NCBI GenBank assembly: GCA_002633005.1
Contig: NMRA01000019.1
Span: 155,346 to 219,345 of the forward strand
Length of the DNA stretch: 64,000 nt
Direction of reading: 5' to 3'
From: Phoronis australis
Taxonomy: Eukaryota > Phoronida > Phoronidae
Each line of letters starts with the position of its first letter. The first letter of the stretch is position 1. A model generated the notes under the pieces. It was not told where the DNA came from. It ran no database searches and saw nothing but the letters and a program-made list of their open reading frames with translations. The position numbers were made by a program, and so were the translations under genes. Of this stretch, positions 36,706 to 49,030 are shown piece by piece.

Positions 36706-37864
36706 TGGTGACGACAAAGTTAGGAAACCAGGACGAAAACAACAGTAGAACAGATCCCCACAGTAAACTCAAACGCAGAAAGAAGTCGCCTTTCAATGCT
36801 ATAATTGCGTTGCTTTTGTTTAGCCAGCTAAAAAGGCCAAAATGTTGCTTTAATTTCCCATTTTCATATTTTTGTTCTGAAAACTGTTTGTATGTACAGA
36901 TAAAAAAAGTGGAATACGTGTAAAAGAATGAACGTTTGCTGTCCTGTTTAGTTTTAACTTAATTATTGTATCGTACCATCCCTCGAGTTGCTTCCTTGTC
37001 GCACGTTGAAAGCTATTACGTTCTATCTATGAATGATTGTTAGATCGATGTCTGTGATCATTCAATTTAACTTGTAGCGTAGCTGATAGCATGCCTATCT
37101 TGGTCAATGAAAAGTCAGCAGTGTCACACAGGGCTACAGAACTTTGTTTTATACCGTTTGCCGTAAACTGTGAACAGTAAAAGAAGAGCCAGATGAGTAT
37201 GTTCTCTTCCTGGTTTCATGACAAGACCACTGAAGGTCTGAAAAGGGAAAAACTGACTACTAGTAGTTCTGGACAAGAGCACTGTGGTTGCGTTGGGAGG
37301 ATTAATCCACAAACATACCAGCTGTCTCTTAGAGGATTTCGGCTGCTTTCTGTCGGATTGGTCTTGAGGGAGTACATGTCATCAAGTTCACTATTGCTCT
37401 CATAGACTAAGACAAAAAGATAAAAATTAGTCAGTTGTACACGATAGGAAGTTCAATTAAAAGGAACGTTGCGGTAGGCGCGATCTTCATGGGTTAGTGA
37501 ATGAGGCAAACCGATCAGGCAGGGGTACAGCAACGTATAGTATGTAGTTGAGGCGCATAATAGTTTCATTTTCCAAAAATTCTATGTACAAAAACTAGCC
37601 ATATGCAGTAATGAATTTTGCCAGAGATCCGGGTTCCCTGATTTTGCACCAATGAAGCTTGTTATTATAACTCTAGGTCTATGTAATAGCACTCGACTTC
37701 AAATTTCACAACGATGACATGCTAAACCTGAGACGGTCGGCAAAACTTAAGTATAGCCACTCATGATAAACAGCAAATTTGAATTTACTAAACAAGAAAC
37801 CTCTCGTCTTCACATTCAATAAACTTGTTTATAATCCCAACAAACGTAATAGCTATCTCTGAAA

Positions 37865-38160
37865 CAGTGGCAGATCTAGGATACCATAAGGCCATAAGGG
37901 GAGGGGCAGCATGTTGCCTCGGGGGATTGGGCAAGCGCGATTGAATGTGCACAGGGGCCCGAAAGTTGAGGGTGTCGGGATGCAGACCTTCCGTTCAGAA
38001 AATCTGCCGGTGGACTAAAAAAAAACGGGAGCACGATGGTACCTCTGGTCCTAGTTACTGAACTTCATATTTCCTCACGCTTCACGCTGTTGCTGTTTCA
38101 TTTTGCTTGCGGCAGCCAGGGGGGGAGGGCTGTCCCCCTTCCCTCCTAAATCCGCCTATG
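37865..38160. mobile_element. Short non-autonomous hAT-like element with 5-bp target duplication
   Basis: The left end CAGTGGCAGATCTAGG and the inverted right end CATAGGCGGATTTAGG bound 296 bp. TGAAA is duplicated on both sides (37860-37864 and 38161-38165). The CAGTGGCGGATC-type terminus is the same type as the 2.5 kb hAT relic at 58788-61299, which also has a 5-bp duplication. G-rich runs inside the ends; no ORF. Confidence 0.75.
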
Positions 38161-39749
38161 TGAAATGCTGCGGAGCTATCGTGATCTTGAAATTGGTGCG
38201 CTTTTGGTAAGATCAAATTACGCATTCTAACGAAAGGAATGTTTTCCCCTATCGTTTTCTTATACCATGGCAAACATGTGGGTCTTTAAAATAGTAGATG
38301 TTAAAGAAAAAAGTTAACAGTGTTACTATTTTTGTGTAAAAGCTACAACGCTAAAACTTATTGAGTGTATATAAAACCGAGAAACGTTTATTTTCCCCAA
38401 CTTAAGAAAAGCTGTAAACAGCTATGACTAAGTTCAGTTTCGAAATCGATTTCAAGAGTAGCGTCTGCAAAACGTACAAAACAATGCTTTTAAAAGAGGG
38501 CGCTGCATGGAGAAAATATTAAAATGTCGGGCCTTTAACGTACATCATCATAGTTAAAATTAGGCACAATTCTTTAATCATTCCTACAATTAAAACCAAT
38601 GAAGCTTCAAATGTTTTTAAGATACAGTGTTTGTCAGTTTAGGCTCGTGTGTCCGGCAACATCCCAAAATAATTCGTTGCAGATAGCCGTGAGGTGTATA
38701 ATCTTTCACTCTTTCATGCAAAAAGACTGCAAAAAGGCATGACTTGGTGGATATCGACCTGCATTATTAGAAAAGCACGTGATCATGCGAGATTCTTCCG
38801 TCTACAGAGCTCTACCCGCGGTACGTTCAGGTGCATAAGTTGAAAGTCTGATGTTGGGTTGCGGAAGGTTGTAGCACAAACGGCTGTAAGTGCACTGTAA
38901 AACATTTCCATGGAGACTCGATCGGTGATGAGAAATTCGAATTTGTCGGGTTATCTGTGTACATGCCTGTTTATTGCTTGCTCGATGTAGACGTTTTTAT
39001 ACCCCAAGGGACGTATGTCCGAATTGTAAGTGAGGGCTTATTTATACCTAGTGAAGACTTGTGTGATTTTGTGTTATTGCGAGTTGCTTGCTTCTAAGCA
39101 ACACGACGCAGTTGACACATGAAAGGTTCTTAAAAAGACGTCATAGGCGAAACAGATGATTCTTTGAGAGCAGCCCCAGCACAGAATTGAACGTGCAACC
39201 CCCGTGGTCAAAGTCTGACGCTCTGTTGGAGGAGCTAAACGTCACCGTGAATCAAGTTGCTCTGATAACGGTGGAAGTATGAGTAGACCATTTGGTTAAT
39301 AAGCAGCCAATTAGTCTTGTTAATAAAGTCATTAGCTCGTCCGATATGTGGTAATGGAACCCAAGACGCTTCAATGTCAAAATAACATTTCCCTCCCTTG
39401 CTTTAAAATTAATGTCAATGACTCCGTAATGATATTGCAGTATATTTCAACAGGAATCCTAGATCTGGAGAGAAAAATGTTATCTTTTTGAGTCAGTTAT
39501 TGGGGTTTCATGGTACATTGTTGCTATTATATCACACCTAGTTTCCTCATTGTTTAGTATGACGTCATTTTGAAATTTGATGTCTCGCTCTATAGCAAAC
39601 GTGAAAATAATAAAAACTCAAAGCGAAATCAACATTCAAATTAAATAATCAGTTTATTTGAAACAAAAAGTCATATTCAACTGTTTTATAAGTTGGCCAA
39701 TGTCGTAAAGCAATGACTGCTTTTTGGCTTTTAAAGATGTTTGAGAACG

Positions 39750-40535
39750 ACCCACTAGCCTCGTCCCCAAGCCTCAAGATGACGCTGATCGGTTTAGCCA
39801 TTTGAGGCTTGGTTACGGGAAATGAAATGAGTCAGAATTCTGACACATTTTCACGGAAATCGACGGAATATCACGAATAATATAATTTTGATTTTTTGCA
39901 GTTTTTATAAAAATGAAAACTAACGGTACATTGCAACAATTTAGCTATGATGCTATTTATAAAACAAAAATAAAATAAGTATCCAAACAATCTTTATTTC
40001 AAACAATAACAAAACAATGCCTTCTACTTCATGAATGGCAACAATAACGCCTGTGAAAATAATTAAAATCTACCTTTGTTTTAACTACGACAGAGCAGCG
40101 CCAACATTGCGCAGAAAGCAATTGACCTATCGCAAGCTCCGCCCACTTTTGAAATGTTGACAAACAAACAAGTTTTACCCGGCAACTTGTTGTTTGTCGG
40201 GTAAAATGGCGGCTTGGAAACGAAGGTGTGTCACGAATGCTGCGTTCTGATTAGACAGTGGCTTAAAAGCCGTCAATCAAAATCTTGGCGATAGGTCAAC
40301 TGACTTATCGCCAGGATTTTGAATGACGGCTTTACTGACCATTTTGAACTCATCATTCTTGACACACCTTCGTTTCCAAGCCGCCATTTTACCCGACAAA
40401 GAACACGTTGCTGGGTAAAACTTATTGTTTGTTAGTCGACATTACGCAACGGGGCGGAGGTCAATTCTCATAACCTAGTCTCAAATGGCTAAATCGATCG
40501 GCGCCATCTTGAGGCATGAGAACGAGGCTGGACAA
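39750..40535. mobile_element. Nested fold-back element
   Basis: The outer ends CTAGCCTCGTCCCCAAGCCT and, inverted, CCAGCCTCGTTCTCATGCCT, continue with CAAGATG.CGC.GATCG.TTTAGCCATTTGAG for about 55 bp. Inside, 40119-40465 is a second inverted pair with CTTGACACACCTTCGTTTCC and AAGCCGCCATTTTACCCG in both orientations. Related to 11190-11335. Confidence 0.7.
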
Positions 40536-40847
40536 CGAGCAAAATACGAAAATGGAAACGTTCCAACGATAAATTAAAGCTGTGTCGAGCACCCTAAGTA
40601 AGAATTTCCCGAAAAGTCGCTTTTGCTTTAGTTTGCTGTCCCCGACCACGTTGAATTCTCGATCGCCCATCTTGCCGTTAAAATGATCATTGCCATTATA
40701 AAATCTATCGAAGAAAATACTGTGTCCCCACAGTTCAGTCAAGGATAAGGTACTTATCGTGGCAGTAGACTCGTCACAGACAGGGCACATTGAGATCTTT
40801 AAATAATATTATCATAGTTTGTAGTGTCAAAACGTTACGTATTCAAG

Positions 40848-41420
40848 AAACCATTACAGCGTTCTGTGGTTCAGTAAAATTTCCAGACGCGAGGGGTGCT
40901 GAACGTGCGATAACATCTGGCTCTTTTGTTAACTGCCCAGCTCAGTCTTTTGTCCCGTATGATAACAAGCAGGCCAATTATCTCCCAGGCTTCAAAGGAA
41001 ACGTATTGTGGTTGCACGCTATTACCGAACGCGTTTGAACACAGTCAAACCCAGTGCGTCCGTTTGGACAGAATAGATTGTCTTAATTTCTGTTGTAGTT
41101 GCGCGATTTTGGTGATTCAAAACCGGAACATGATCAGCATTTGACGAGGAATTCCGAAATGCTATTGGTTTAAGCCCAAATATGTTATAACTTAACTTTC
41201 ATTTTGATCAGCCCAGCCCAGTCAGTCTAGATAGGCCTACGATCTGATTGGAGATTAGAGCAATTATCGAACAAAAGGGCGCAGGCCCTCCAACCATAAA
41301 TGCCAGAATGGAGTTAATCAGTCGTGTAAGATGTTGGCTACGGGGGTAAACTTCCCAACTTGTTGTTGGGCTATAGAATCGAACAAGTTGGGAGCAACGG
41401 GATGTCGCCGTCATGCAAAA
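40848..41420 (+). repeat. Dispersed repeat, copy 1 (with 56078-56590)
   Basis: Clear colinear similarity to 56078-56590, same orientation. Shared words include TGCTATTGGTTTA, AAATATGTTATAACTTAA, GAGCAATTATCGAACAAAAG and ATAAATGCCAGAATGGAGTT. No frame stays open across both copies, so it is probably a non-coding repeat or a decayed element. Confidence 0.75.
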
Positions 41421-41599
41421 TCACGTAAACAAAAATAGGCAGAGAGGTGTTCTGGCGCCTTAGCTGTGGTGCACCAGGCGTGCTTAGGCCACACAACCGG
41501 GGCCTACTGCACTAATCACCTGATCAGGATTCAAAACAGTGGATCCCCCAGAATGCAGCTCCTGGTCAATTAAGTCTTCTAATTTTCCCATTTTTTCAG

Positions 41600-41766
41600 G
41601 AACTTAGAAGGGTTGTTGAACGCGCACGATCTGTACCAGTATGTGAGTTGTATGTCCATTTAGCGGAAGATTGCGAAGACCTTGATAAACAGGGCAAATT
41701 TCTACTACATATTGGGGAATCTCAGGGCAGTTTGAACAAGTCATACGATCTGTGGTTACAGTGCCT
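41600..41766 (+). CDS. Weak exon candidate, unknown protein
   Basis: Starts after CCCATTTTTTCAG and stays open as ELRRVVERARSVPVCELYVH, then AEDCEDLDKQGKFLLHIGES, up to a CTA|gtaatt site. Residue composition looks protein-like and the acceptor is good. No neighbouring exon in matching phase was found, and I recognise no family. Confidence 0.2.
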
Positions 41767-42477
41767 AGTAATTACTTGGATCACCTACCGAATAGCCAGC
41801 CTATCTAAGCATAAGAATTTTAACCTCTTGACTCAATAGGATTTGGAAAGTTTAAGTTTTGTATACCCATCCTCCATCGTACAGGATTCATTCACACACT
41901 GCTTTACATTTGCCTGCTTGTATGTGGTGGTGTGCAGGGTTCTGGTACGAAAAAGGGTGCACATACTATTTGCTCTGCAAGATAATTAATCTGCAACTTC
42001 AGCAACGTTAACAGGGCGTTTCGATGCCAAGCTATTGAGCTCACCCACGCAGGCCCGAACATAGCTTGAGCTGATTTTAGACTTAGTTAGAGCCTATTAA
42101 AATATGACTACTTGACTATGTGAGAGTATGTGGTCTTTGTTACCAATAATTACCCAATGCTCTCTAGTCAGGACAACAGCCTCGTTGAAGGAGACAATTC
42201 CAGCCTTGTTGCCATGTTGCCCAGTGATATCCGGGTCTGTTTATCGTCACGCAAAATCACTATGTAATGTCAGAAAAAACGCAATTTATGTGAATTATCA
42301 AATTCAACTTGTTCCCATTTGTTTTGGGACACATTATTTCGCGCGAAGAAATTGGGAGAAGGTATGCTAATATAAATGCAAGGATTGCTGTTGCGATGAT
42401 TGTAGGTTTTAAATTGAAATGATTTTTTACTTGTTTCGTTATAAATGTGCCATGCATCGTCAACTTAGCAATAGAAT

Positions 42478-42657
42478 TCATAGATACGTTGTGTCACAGA
42501 TACGTTGCGTCATAAATACGTTGTTTCATAGATACACTGTGTCATAGATACGTTGTGTCATAGATACGCTGTGTCATAGATACGCTGTGTCATAGATACG
42601 CTGTGTCATAGATACGCTGTGTCATAGATACGTTGCGTCATAGATACGTTGTGTCAT
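42478..42657. repeat. 16-bp minisatellite, about 11 copies
   Basis: The unit is TCATAGATACGCTGTG with a T/C alternation (GTTGTG or GCTGTG). Central units are identical and the outer units drift (TCACAGATACGTTGCG, TCATAAATACGTTGTT). Confidence 0.9.
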
Positions 42658-42879
42658 ACAGTAGATACGTTATAGTTTTAGCTGAATTATATCGTAATAC
42701 AACAGGAGTCCCATCGTATTCCACCTATTTTGGGATACTTATGTCAAAGATGAATAGACATGCATCGTCTGCTACGGCGTGGAATTGACTGGTTGAAGAA
42801 TATCGCTGGGAAATTTAAAAGCTTAATAATTTTTTGACAATCCTCGTTATTTCTGATATAGCTGCATGGGTGTAAATAC

Positions 42880-43066
42880 GCATCGATGTAGTCATCACGT
42901 TGTCTCCGTTGTCGTCTTTAATGTCGTCTCCCTCGATTCGCCGTCGTCCGGCGTGGCACTGTTGGCGTCAGTCACCGCCGTACTCAGTTGCTTCGTCGCC
43001 GTGCGTCGTTCTAGGAACGGCGCGAAACTGACGGGGGAGGTTGGGTTGGGCGGCACAAAACGCTAA
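42880..43066. other. CpG-rich patch of unknown role
   Basis: A GC- and CpG-rich island of about 190 bp in AT-rich surroundings (CGTCGTCCGGCG, GTCGCCGTGCGTCGTTC). Open frames on both strands show no recognised motif. It could be a promoter or first exon of an unseen gene, or transposon debris. Confidence 0.3.
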
Positions 43067-44354
43067 CCGTTGCCACCTAAACAATACCGGAAACGCCTGC
43101 ATAACAACGACCTAAGGAGTTCATCCTTAACTTAAATAATAAGGAAAAGTTTAAGGTTAATCTTATGTCAAAACTGAAGTTAAGATAAAAAGTTAGAGAC
43201 TCTTACATGGTATGTATTTTCCATTTGAAGTTACCCGAGAATGAAGATAAGGTATTTTGCTACGCATACGTGAAATATTGTAAAAACGGCCAATTTTTGT
43301 GAACATCGCTAAAATAAACTTAGAATGCGACCCCTGGTGTTGGTATGTCAATTTGAAATTCTTTTCTAATTTGCCTTTTCTTGCCCCCAAAATTCGAACA
43401 TCTCGTACAAGTTTGACGCTTCACAGACAAAATATCTTTATATTATGCGGGCATGTAATGCCACTAATGTCCAATAACATCATTGTCGTGACGAATTTCT
43501 TTTACACTTGGGATCATGCATGTAACGTTATGTTAGTGGTAACAGCCGTGCGTTCTCACCGTGGGAATAATTGAACTAAACAAGCCGTCAGGTGGTGTTG
43601 TAATTATACCAGAGCTAAATCTGTGTCTATATATATAATAACTCAACTTTTGTCGGGTACACATGAACTCTGCCGTCCTACGCATAGCACGCGGACGGCG
43701 GCAATGTTTGCGCGCCAATATTAAATGTAAAATTGTGACGTTTCTTAAATTGACTTGAGTATCCTTGTAAGGTTGACATCCCTCATTGTTTTGATGTGAG
43801 TCGTATGAGACGCGTTAAACAAAACATTGACTTGCGTAAATCAAGGAAACCCTAGAAGCAAAAGCTTGGCGCGGAAAAGGATATTAGGTTATTTATTGGG
43901 TTTCACAGACGACGTAATCTCGTATTGCGTGCCTCTTACAGAGAGAAACGAATAAAAAGCAAGCTACTTACGTATGTCGACCACACAGGAGCAAGGGTCT
44001 TTCTTGTGAGGTAAGACAAATCTAGACTAGTATGATTGTGTTCCTGTCGGTGAAGTGTGTAGTAGGCTTATATATGTCAGAGCAAGTCATTAGAGAGCCC
44101 TAATCAGCGTGTAAAAGGAAACTATCCGTGAAGAGGTTGAATCTAAAACTAAATTGGTAAATTCGACTTTTTGAAGAAAAATTTGTATAAACTGAACTAA
44201 ATCTAAAACTGAAGATTTTGTGGAATTGCTTCAGAATTTCACCCATTTTTACATATTTCACATCAGCTGGCATGACTGTTTCTCAAGTTACAAGAATGCC
44301 AACCGTGTTTAGGTGCCCTAAGTTTAAGCGATGTTATAGGCGAGAAAAGCGATT

Positions 44355-44418
44355 TTCTGATTCGAACCGGGAACCTTCGCGGTAGCCGCGAAACGCTCTG
44401 CTGCTAAACCGTACCTGT
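44355..44418 (-). repeat. tRNA-derived SINE fragment
   Basis: On the minus strand, an A-box-like TACGGTTTAGCAGCAGAG (44397-44414) and a B box in GGTTCCCGGTTCGAATC (44359-44375). There is no convincing acceptor stem. Confidence 0.5.
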
Positions 44419-47400
44419 TAAATGACTAGGCATCCTCAGTGCATTCAAGTGCATGGTGAAGTCACCAACTTTGATTTCAACGAATGTTCGGCAGACCGTT
44501 GATGAGAGTTGGCGATTCGTAATAAAATCACAAAAACGCTACGTATTTTATTGTTTCGCAGCATTGATCAAAATTAATAACTTCAAAAAGTCTATCCCAT
44601 CCAAAAAATCATAAAACAATATTTTCGCCGTGAGAAAGACCATGTCCCCTTAAGGTAAGTTTTGTTAACCTCGGAAAATTAGATATCAGAATGACTGGTA
44701 AAAATGAAACATTCAGGCACTGCTACAGGTATATGCACTGTTCCCCAAAACCCTGACAGAAATTGTTTTTAAAATGTTTCACTTTTCCATAAGGTACCTT
44801 CGATAATTGGAGCTCCCTATTCTTTCAAAAATGTTCAATTTCATCTGAAAGGTTGATGAAAGCGAACTGTCAACCATGAAGGTTGTGACAGCGTTCTGAG
44901 ATTTCATGAACAGAAACTTTGTTACATTATTGATGCCATTGTCTTGGCAGGAATTGCTCTTTTCTATATCATACTGTGCTAAATTAGCTAAAAGCACATG
45001 GTTCCAAATCCCAATGTCAGTCACCTGGCTTTTAAGTCAGAAATTCAATCCAAAAATGGTATGCTTTCAAAAACATACGTTTACCCAGCTGAATTCTAGT
45101 TCGTAAATAGTACGAAAAATTACTCAAATGCACAGATTTCCCAATAATCATCAATGATACGTGTCATCGACTTCGCTCATATTTAATAGATGATTTTTAT
45201 AATAATCGATCTGTAGCAGCCGATCGATTTTGTAATCTTTGTAATATTTCGATTTTGTGTCAGGTGGAGGGGAATTGTCAGCTCTTGTGTCAATCCCTTG
45301 TCAATCATTATGTTGCCATGGTTTTGCATTAAGTCCACTAAGGGTCGTACTCCACTATATTTTTGACTGGGTGCAGTTGGAAAAGTAGGATACATGTCCA
45401 TGAAGAGAGTGTACTCGAAAAAAGGACTCATTTGCAGAGAATTTCCATGAAAAAACACCTCTTACTAGGGTCTCGTTTTAGGAACACCATCATTCTGTTA
45501 TTCCGCCAAACCTAATTTTTCTTAGCTATCATTGGACAGATGCTGTTCGACTTGACAGCTTGTGAAATACAAGGTTAAAGCCACTGTGAACGATAGCATG
45601 TATTGGTGTCAGAAACAGCTTGTCGCACATGGGGTCTGAAAAGTGACTTAAGAGTTAAGACAAAAATACGCTCCCACTTGGCAGTTGCTAAATAAAGGCC
45701 AAGCCAAGTAATTATGAGCGCATATCAATATAGAAGTAATTTATATAAATTGTCTCAGTAACTAGCAGTTATGTGCACATTCTCAGAGACCTTACATTTT
45801 TGCTCAAGTGAGATTTAACTGTTTTTCAGAAACATTGTCTGGAGCGTAAAGCCATTTTTTTTTACTTAATTCTAAGTCACTTTTCATGAAAGAGGCCCTA
45901 GATATACTTGAGAAGTATCCATGGATGACACATTTTCCAACACGATTCCTAGAATCGGCTGCACATTTCCAAAACAAGGCCAATATAACAACTCTGTCCA
46001 GGTCCGACCTATGGGCATAAAAACTTTGGTGCACGTGAGGTGTACGCGCTGCATTATTACAGTAAAATAGTGTAGTTCATGATCGCCTTGCTTTGTTGGT
46101 TGTAACCAGAAGGAGCGCTTATCAATAGCTTGATTTTGCTGGGAAACGACGTAAGAAATTGCCGCTTTTGCTGCTCAAAAATGATAATTGAGTCGTATCT
46201 CAAATGAACGTGAAGTTACGTTTTCGATCTCATACTAAACGACAAAACTGATTTGACAATGTTTAGTTGTATTATCATGCTAATAAAACGCATCGTTTCA
46301 GAAAGCAATCCGATAAAATTGACTCATTAAAAGCTGAACCTTCACACACCGACCTATGCCGTTATTAATTGCGCATTACCTTTTTAAGTAAAGTATTAGA
46401 CACGAGCTCACATAGGTTAGTTTTCCAGTTTAACTGCTCTCCTGTCAATGTAAACCGACACCAGGTCAGTCAACTTGGAAGCGCGTTTCATGCTGCATTT
46501 AGCATAAACGTTGTTTACGTCATACATCGCAGTGAGCAAAGTTATTCAACGATTGCCTAATTTTTGTTTTTACTCTTGAATTATTTAAAATAAATCGATG
46601 TCTACGACTAAAAGTACTCTCAGAATGTATGCTTCCCGATCGAATCCGAATTAAATAAGTACATATCAACCCAACAGCGACTTAGCCTTTAACCGTTGCA
46701 ACTGCAAAGACTGGATTCATTAATAAGGAAGAAATTTCTGGAGGAAAATTCGAAAAACACGAGCAAATTAGGTAAGAGACATAGTCAAGCCAATCATGGG
46801 TATTAGAATCCATCAAAGGAATATTTTGAATTTAATAGCATTTTAAGTTACATATTTCAAATTTTTAAGAGCGTCTTTGATTGAAATTTAGCGTTAATCA
46901 ACATCTTTTCAACTTAATTAAAGGAAGATAGGAATTGAGAAATGCGTTTACACGGTATATATATGTATACAACTGTACCCGTGGTACAAATTCATAAGTT
47001 AATAATCTCTAACCATAGTCTACAACTTAGTAATAGCCCGCATGTGCTGTTCAATTTATCATTGGGAATGTTTCCCACTCAAGTTTTTTGTACCCTGATG
47101 ACATGCAGAGACACCCTCCTTACATTGTATTTCCAATACCATTACTGTTCAAAACTCGCATTTGGTTGTCATTTTAGCGTATCCTGTCTCTGTTTCGTAG
47201 CACAATAGAGACAATAGTTTTATAGCAATCACTTAAAAGACTAAATTAGCACCCTCTTTGTTGTGATGCATTGTACTGAAACCGGGAACATACAAATTAG
47301 CAGGCCGTTATTCTTACAATGGGTAACGATGACTTCATTTCTTCTAAAGATCACCGGCTCATATCGCACCATAAGAACTAACAATTTCAACCTCTTCCGT

Positions 47401-48685
47401 TTCTTTTCCGCTCTAAACGGTATTTATGTCATTTTCACATCATCACAAAATTGCGAGAATTTAAGCACGTTGTACAAGCTTACTAACAAGAGAAACTTGC
47501 AGTAAATATTTCAAACAGGTGTCTCTATACGGAAGATTGAAATTGCTGTAAAAATGAGAGGTGTACGTATATCTTAAAGACATCCTAAAGAAGCTAACAC
47601 GCATACTTTAAAGAAAAACATACTCTTTCCGATTCATTTTAGTTAAAAATTTCATAAAACGGATTGCGCAAGTTAGTTCTATCGAAACCTAAGCCCAAAT
47701 AATGCTAATTCAACACTGAACTGAATCTAATTCTATTAGATTTAATTTATTGGTTTTTAGTTTTCGTGGTGCACCACCACCTACATTGGCCGGCGTAATA
47801 AGTCACAATTGATTCATGCATTACGGGTACTCAACTGCCGCCAGATGTAATGAGAATTCCGCGGAACCCCCCACCTTTTCAATTAAAAAAAAATAAATAA
47901 AATAAGGCAAACACACGCAGGTCTGAAAGTTTCGAAATGTTTATATTTAAGTGACATCTTTCGACTGGCAAAACTAACCCTGTGTTCTGATTGGTGGATG
48001 TAAAGGGAAGCGTATCTTTAACAAGTATTCAACACTCAGTTGACCACATGTTAACTGGAGAAACGTCATTCACACATTACATGAAAACAATCCTACTTTG
48101 GCACCCTAACCGGTCAAGATCGAATGGGCAACTCGACCGGTTTGCGCACCACAGAATTTGCCGGTTCAGATCAAAGACACCATGCTGTTGTGGTTAATTA
48201 AATCGCCTCAGGCTCCTGATGTTATCGTTCCCTAGATAATGAGACCACCATGAACACATTGGGAGCGACAATGGTATTTATAAATTTTCGTGTTGAAATT
48301 TTGTAAATAGCATTTTTTAATAGTTCTTGAAAAGCACACGTGGTTAGAATTTTGAAAATTGGACACGGAATGGGATTTTTACAGCCTAAAATGCTTGTTT
48401 AATGTTACAATATGATCCTCGTTAATTCTGCTGGGTGTGCAATATAATTAGGCCAATTATCAAACCACCAGGGAGCAGCTGGCTTTTGAAGTAAGCCAGG
48501 TGTCATCCTACAATTCTTGACATGGCTATCATCTTGTTAGGTGAGAACAATGGTCGCTTTCAGATGTGACAGAAGAGATAACTGGTAATGCTTCAAAAGG
48601 GGGCCCATAGGCTGTGTTCTGAAGACAATATATTAGCCAAGCATTCAACGTAGAAACCAACTTTGCTTTTTTCTCCTCATGCTTG

Positions 48686-48692
48686 TATATAT
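48686..48692 (+). promoter_or_regulatory. Possible TATA box of the insulin-like gene
   Basis: TATATAT about 150 bp before the start codon. Transcription would begin near 48718. Three ATGs between here and the start each open a short upstream frame that stops within about 10 codons. Confidence 0.35.
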
Positions 48693-48837
48693 GCACGAGT
48701 GTCAGAATGCAGCTGTCAATTTAGGTTGAACCCTGTCAGTGACTTACATTTCAAGAACTAAATACAATTACCCATGTTTTACATTACAGATCGATCTGAG
48801 TAAAGAAAAATGTGTTCGTTTCGTTTGTAGATAAGGT

Positions 48838-49030
48838 ATGTTGCTGACTACAATTTTGCTATCAGCGCTGTCAGCCTGTGTCGTTGCCGCCGACAGGTTC
48901 TGCGGTCTTGAGGACTACAACGGGAACAGCCGCGGAATATGTGGTCCAAAGATACCACAGATGTTAAGTGTCGTGTGCTCCGAATTTGGTGGTTACCATT
49001 CTGTTAACAAGAAATCTTACTATGACTCAG
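48838..49030 (+). CDS. Insulin-like exon 1 (signal peptide, B chain, C-peptide start)
   Basis: 193 nt, ending TATGACTCAG|gtaaaa in phase 1. The ATG directly precedes the hydrophobic signal sequence. An acceptor-like TTTGTAG eight bases before the ATG allows a separate 5' untranslated exon. Confidence 0.88.

Larger units (their letters stand above)
36706..48685. other. Intergenic region with repeats only
   Basis: Besides the repeats listed separately, I see no gene that can be defended. One weak exon candidate (41600-41766) and one CpG-rich patch (42880-43066) are recorded. All other open stretches are short and lack splice context or recognisable motifs. Confidence 0.5.

Noticed and set aside
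40461-40790. 109-codon minus-strand open stretch
   Set aside because: It overlaps the arm of the 39.7-40.5 kb fold-back and has no recognisable motif.
42866-43066. Open frame with a hydrophobic stretch in the CpG-rich patch
   Set aside because: The composition alone explains the lack of stops; no homology or splice context.
48838-49030. A cysteine-rich toxin-like secreted peptide
   Set aside because: The joined product has exact insulin B- and A-chain spacing and the conserved phase-1 intron.
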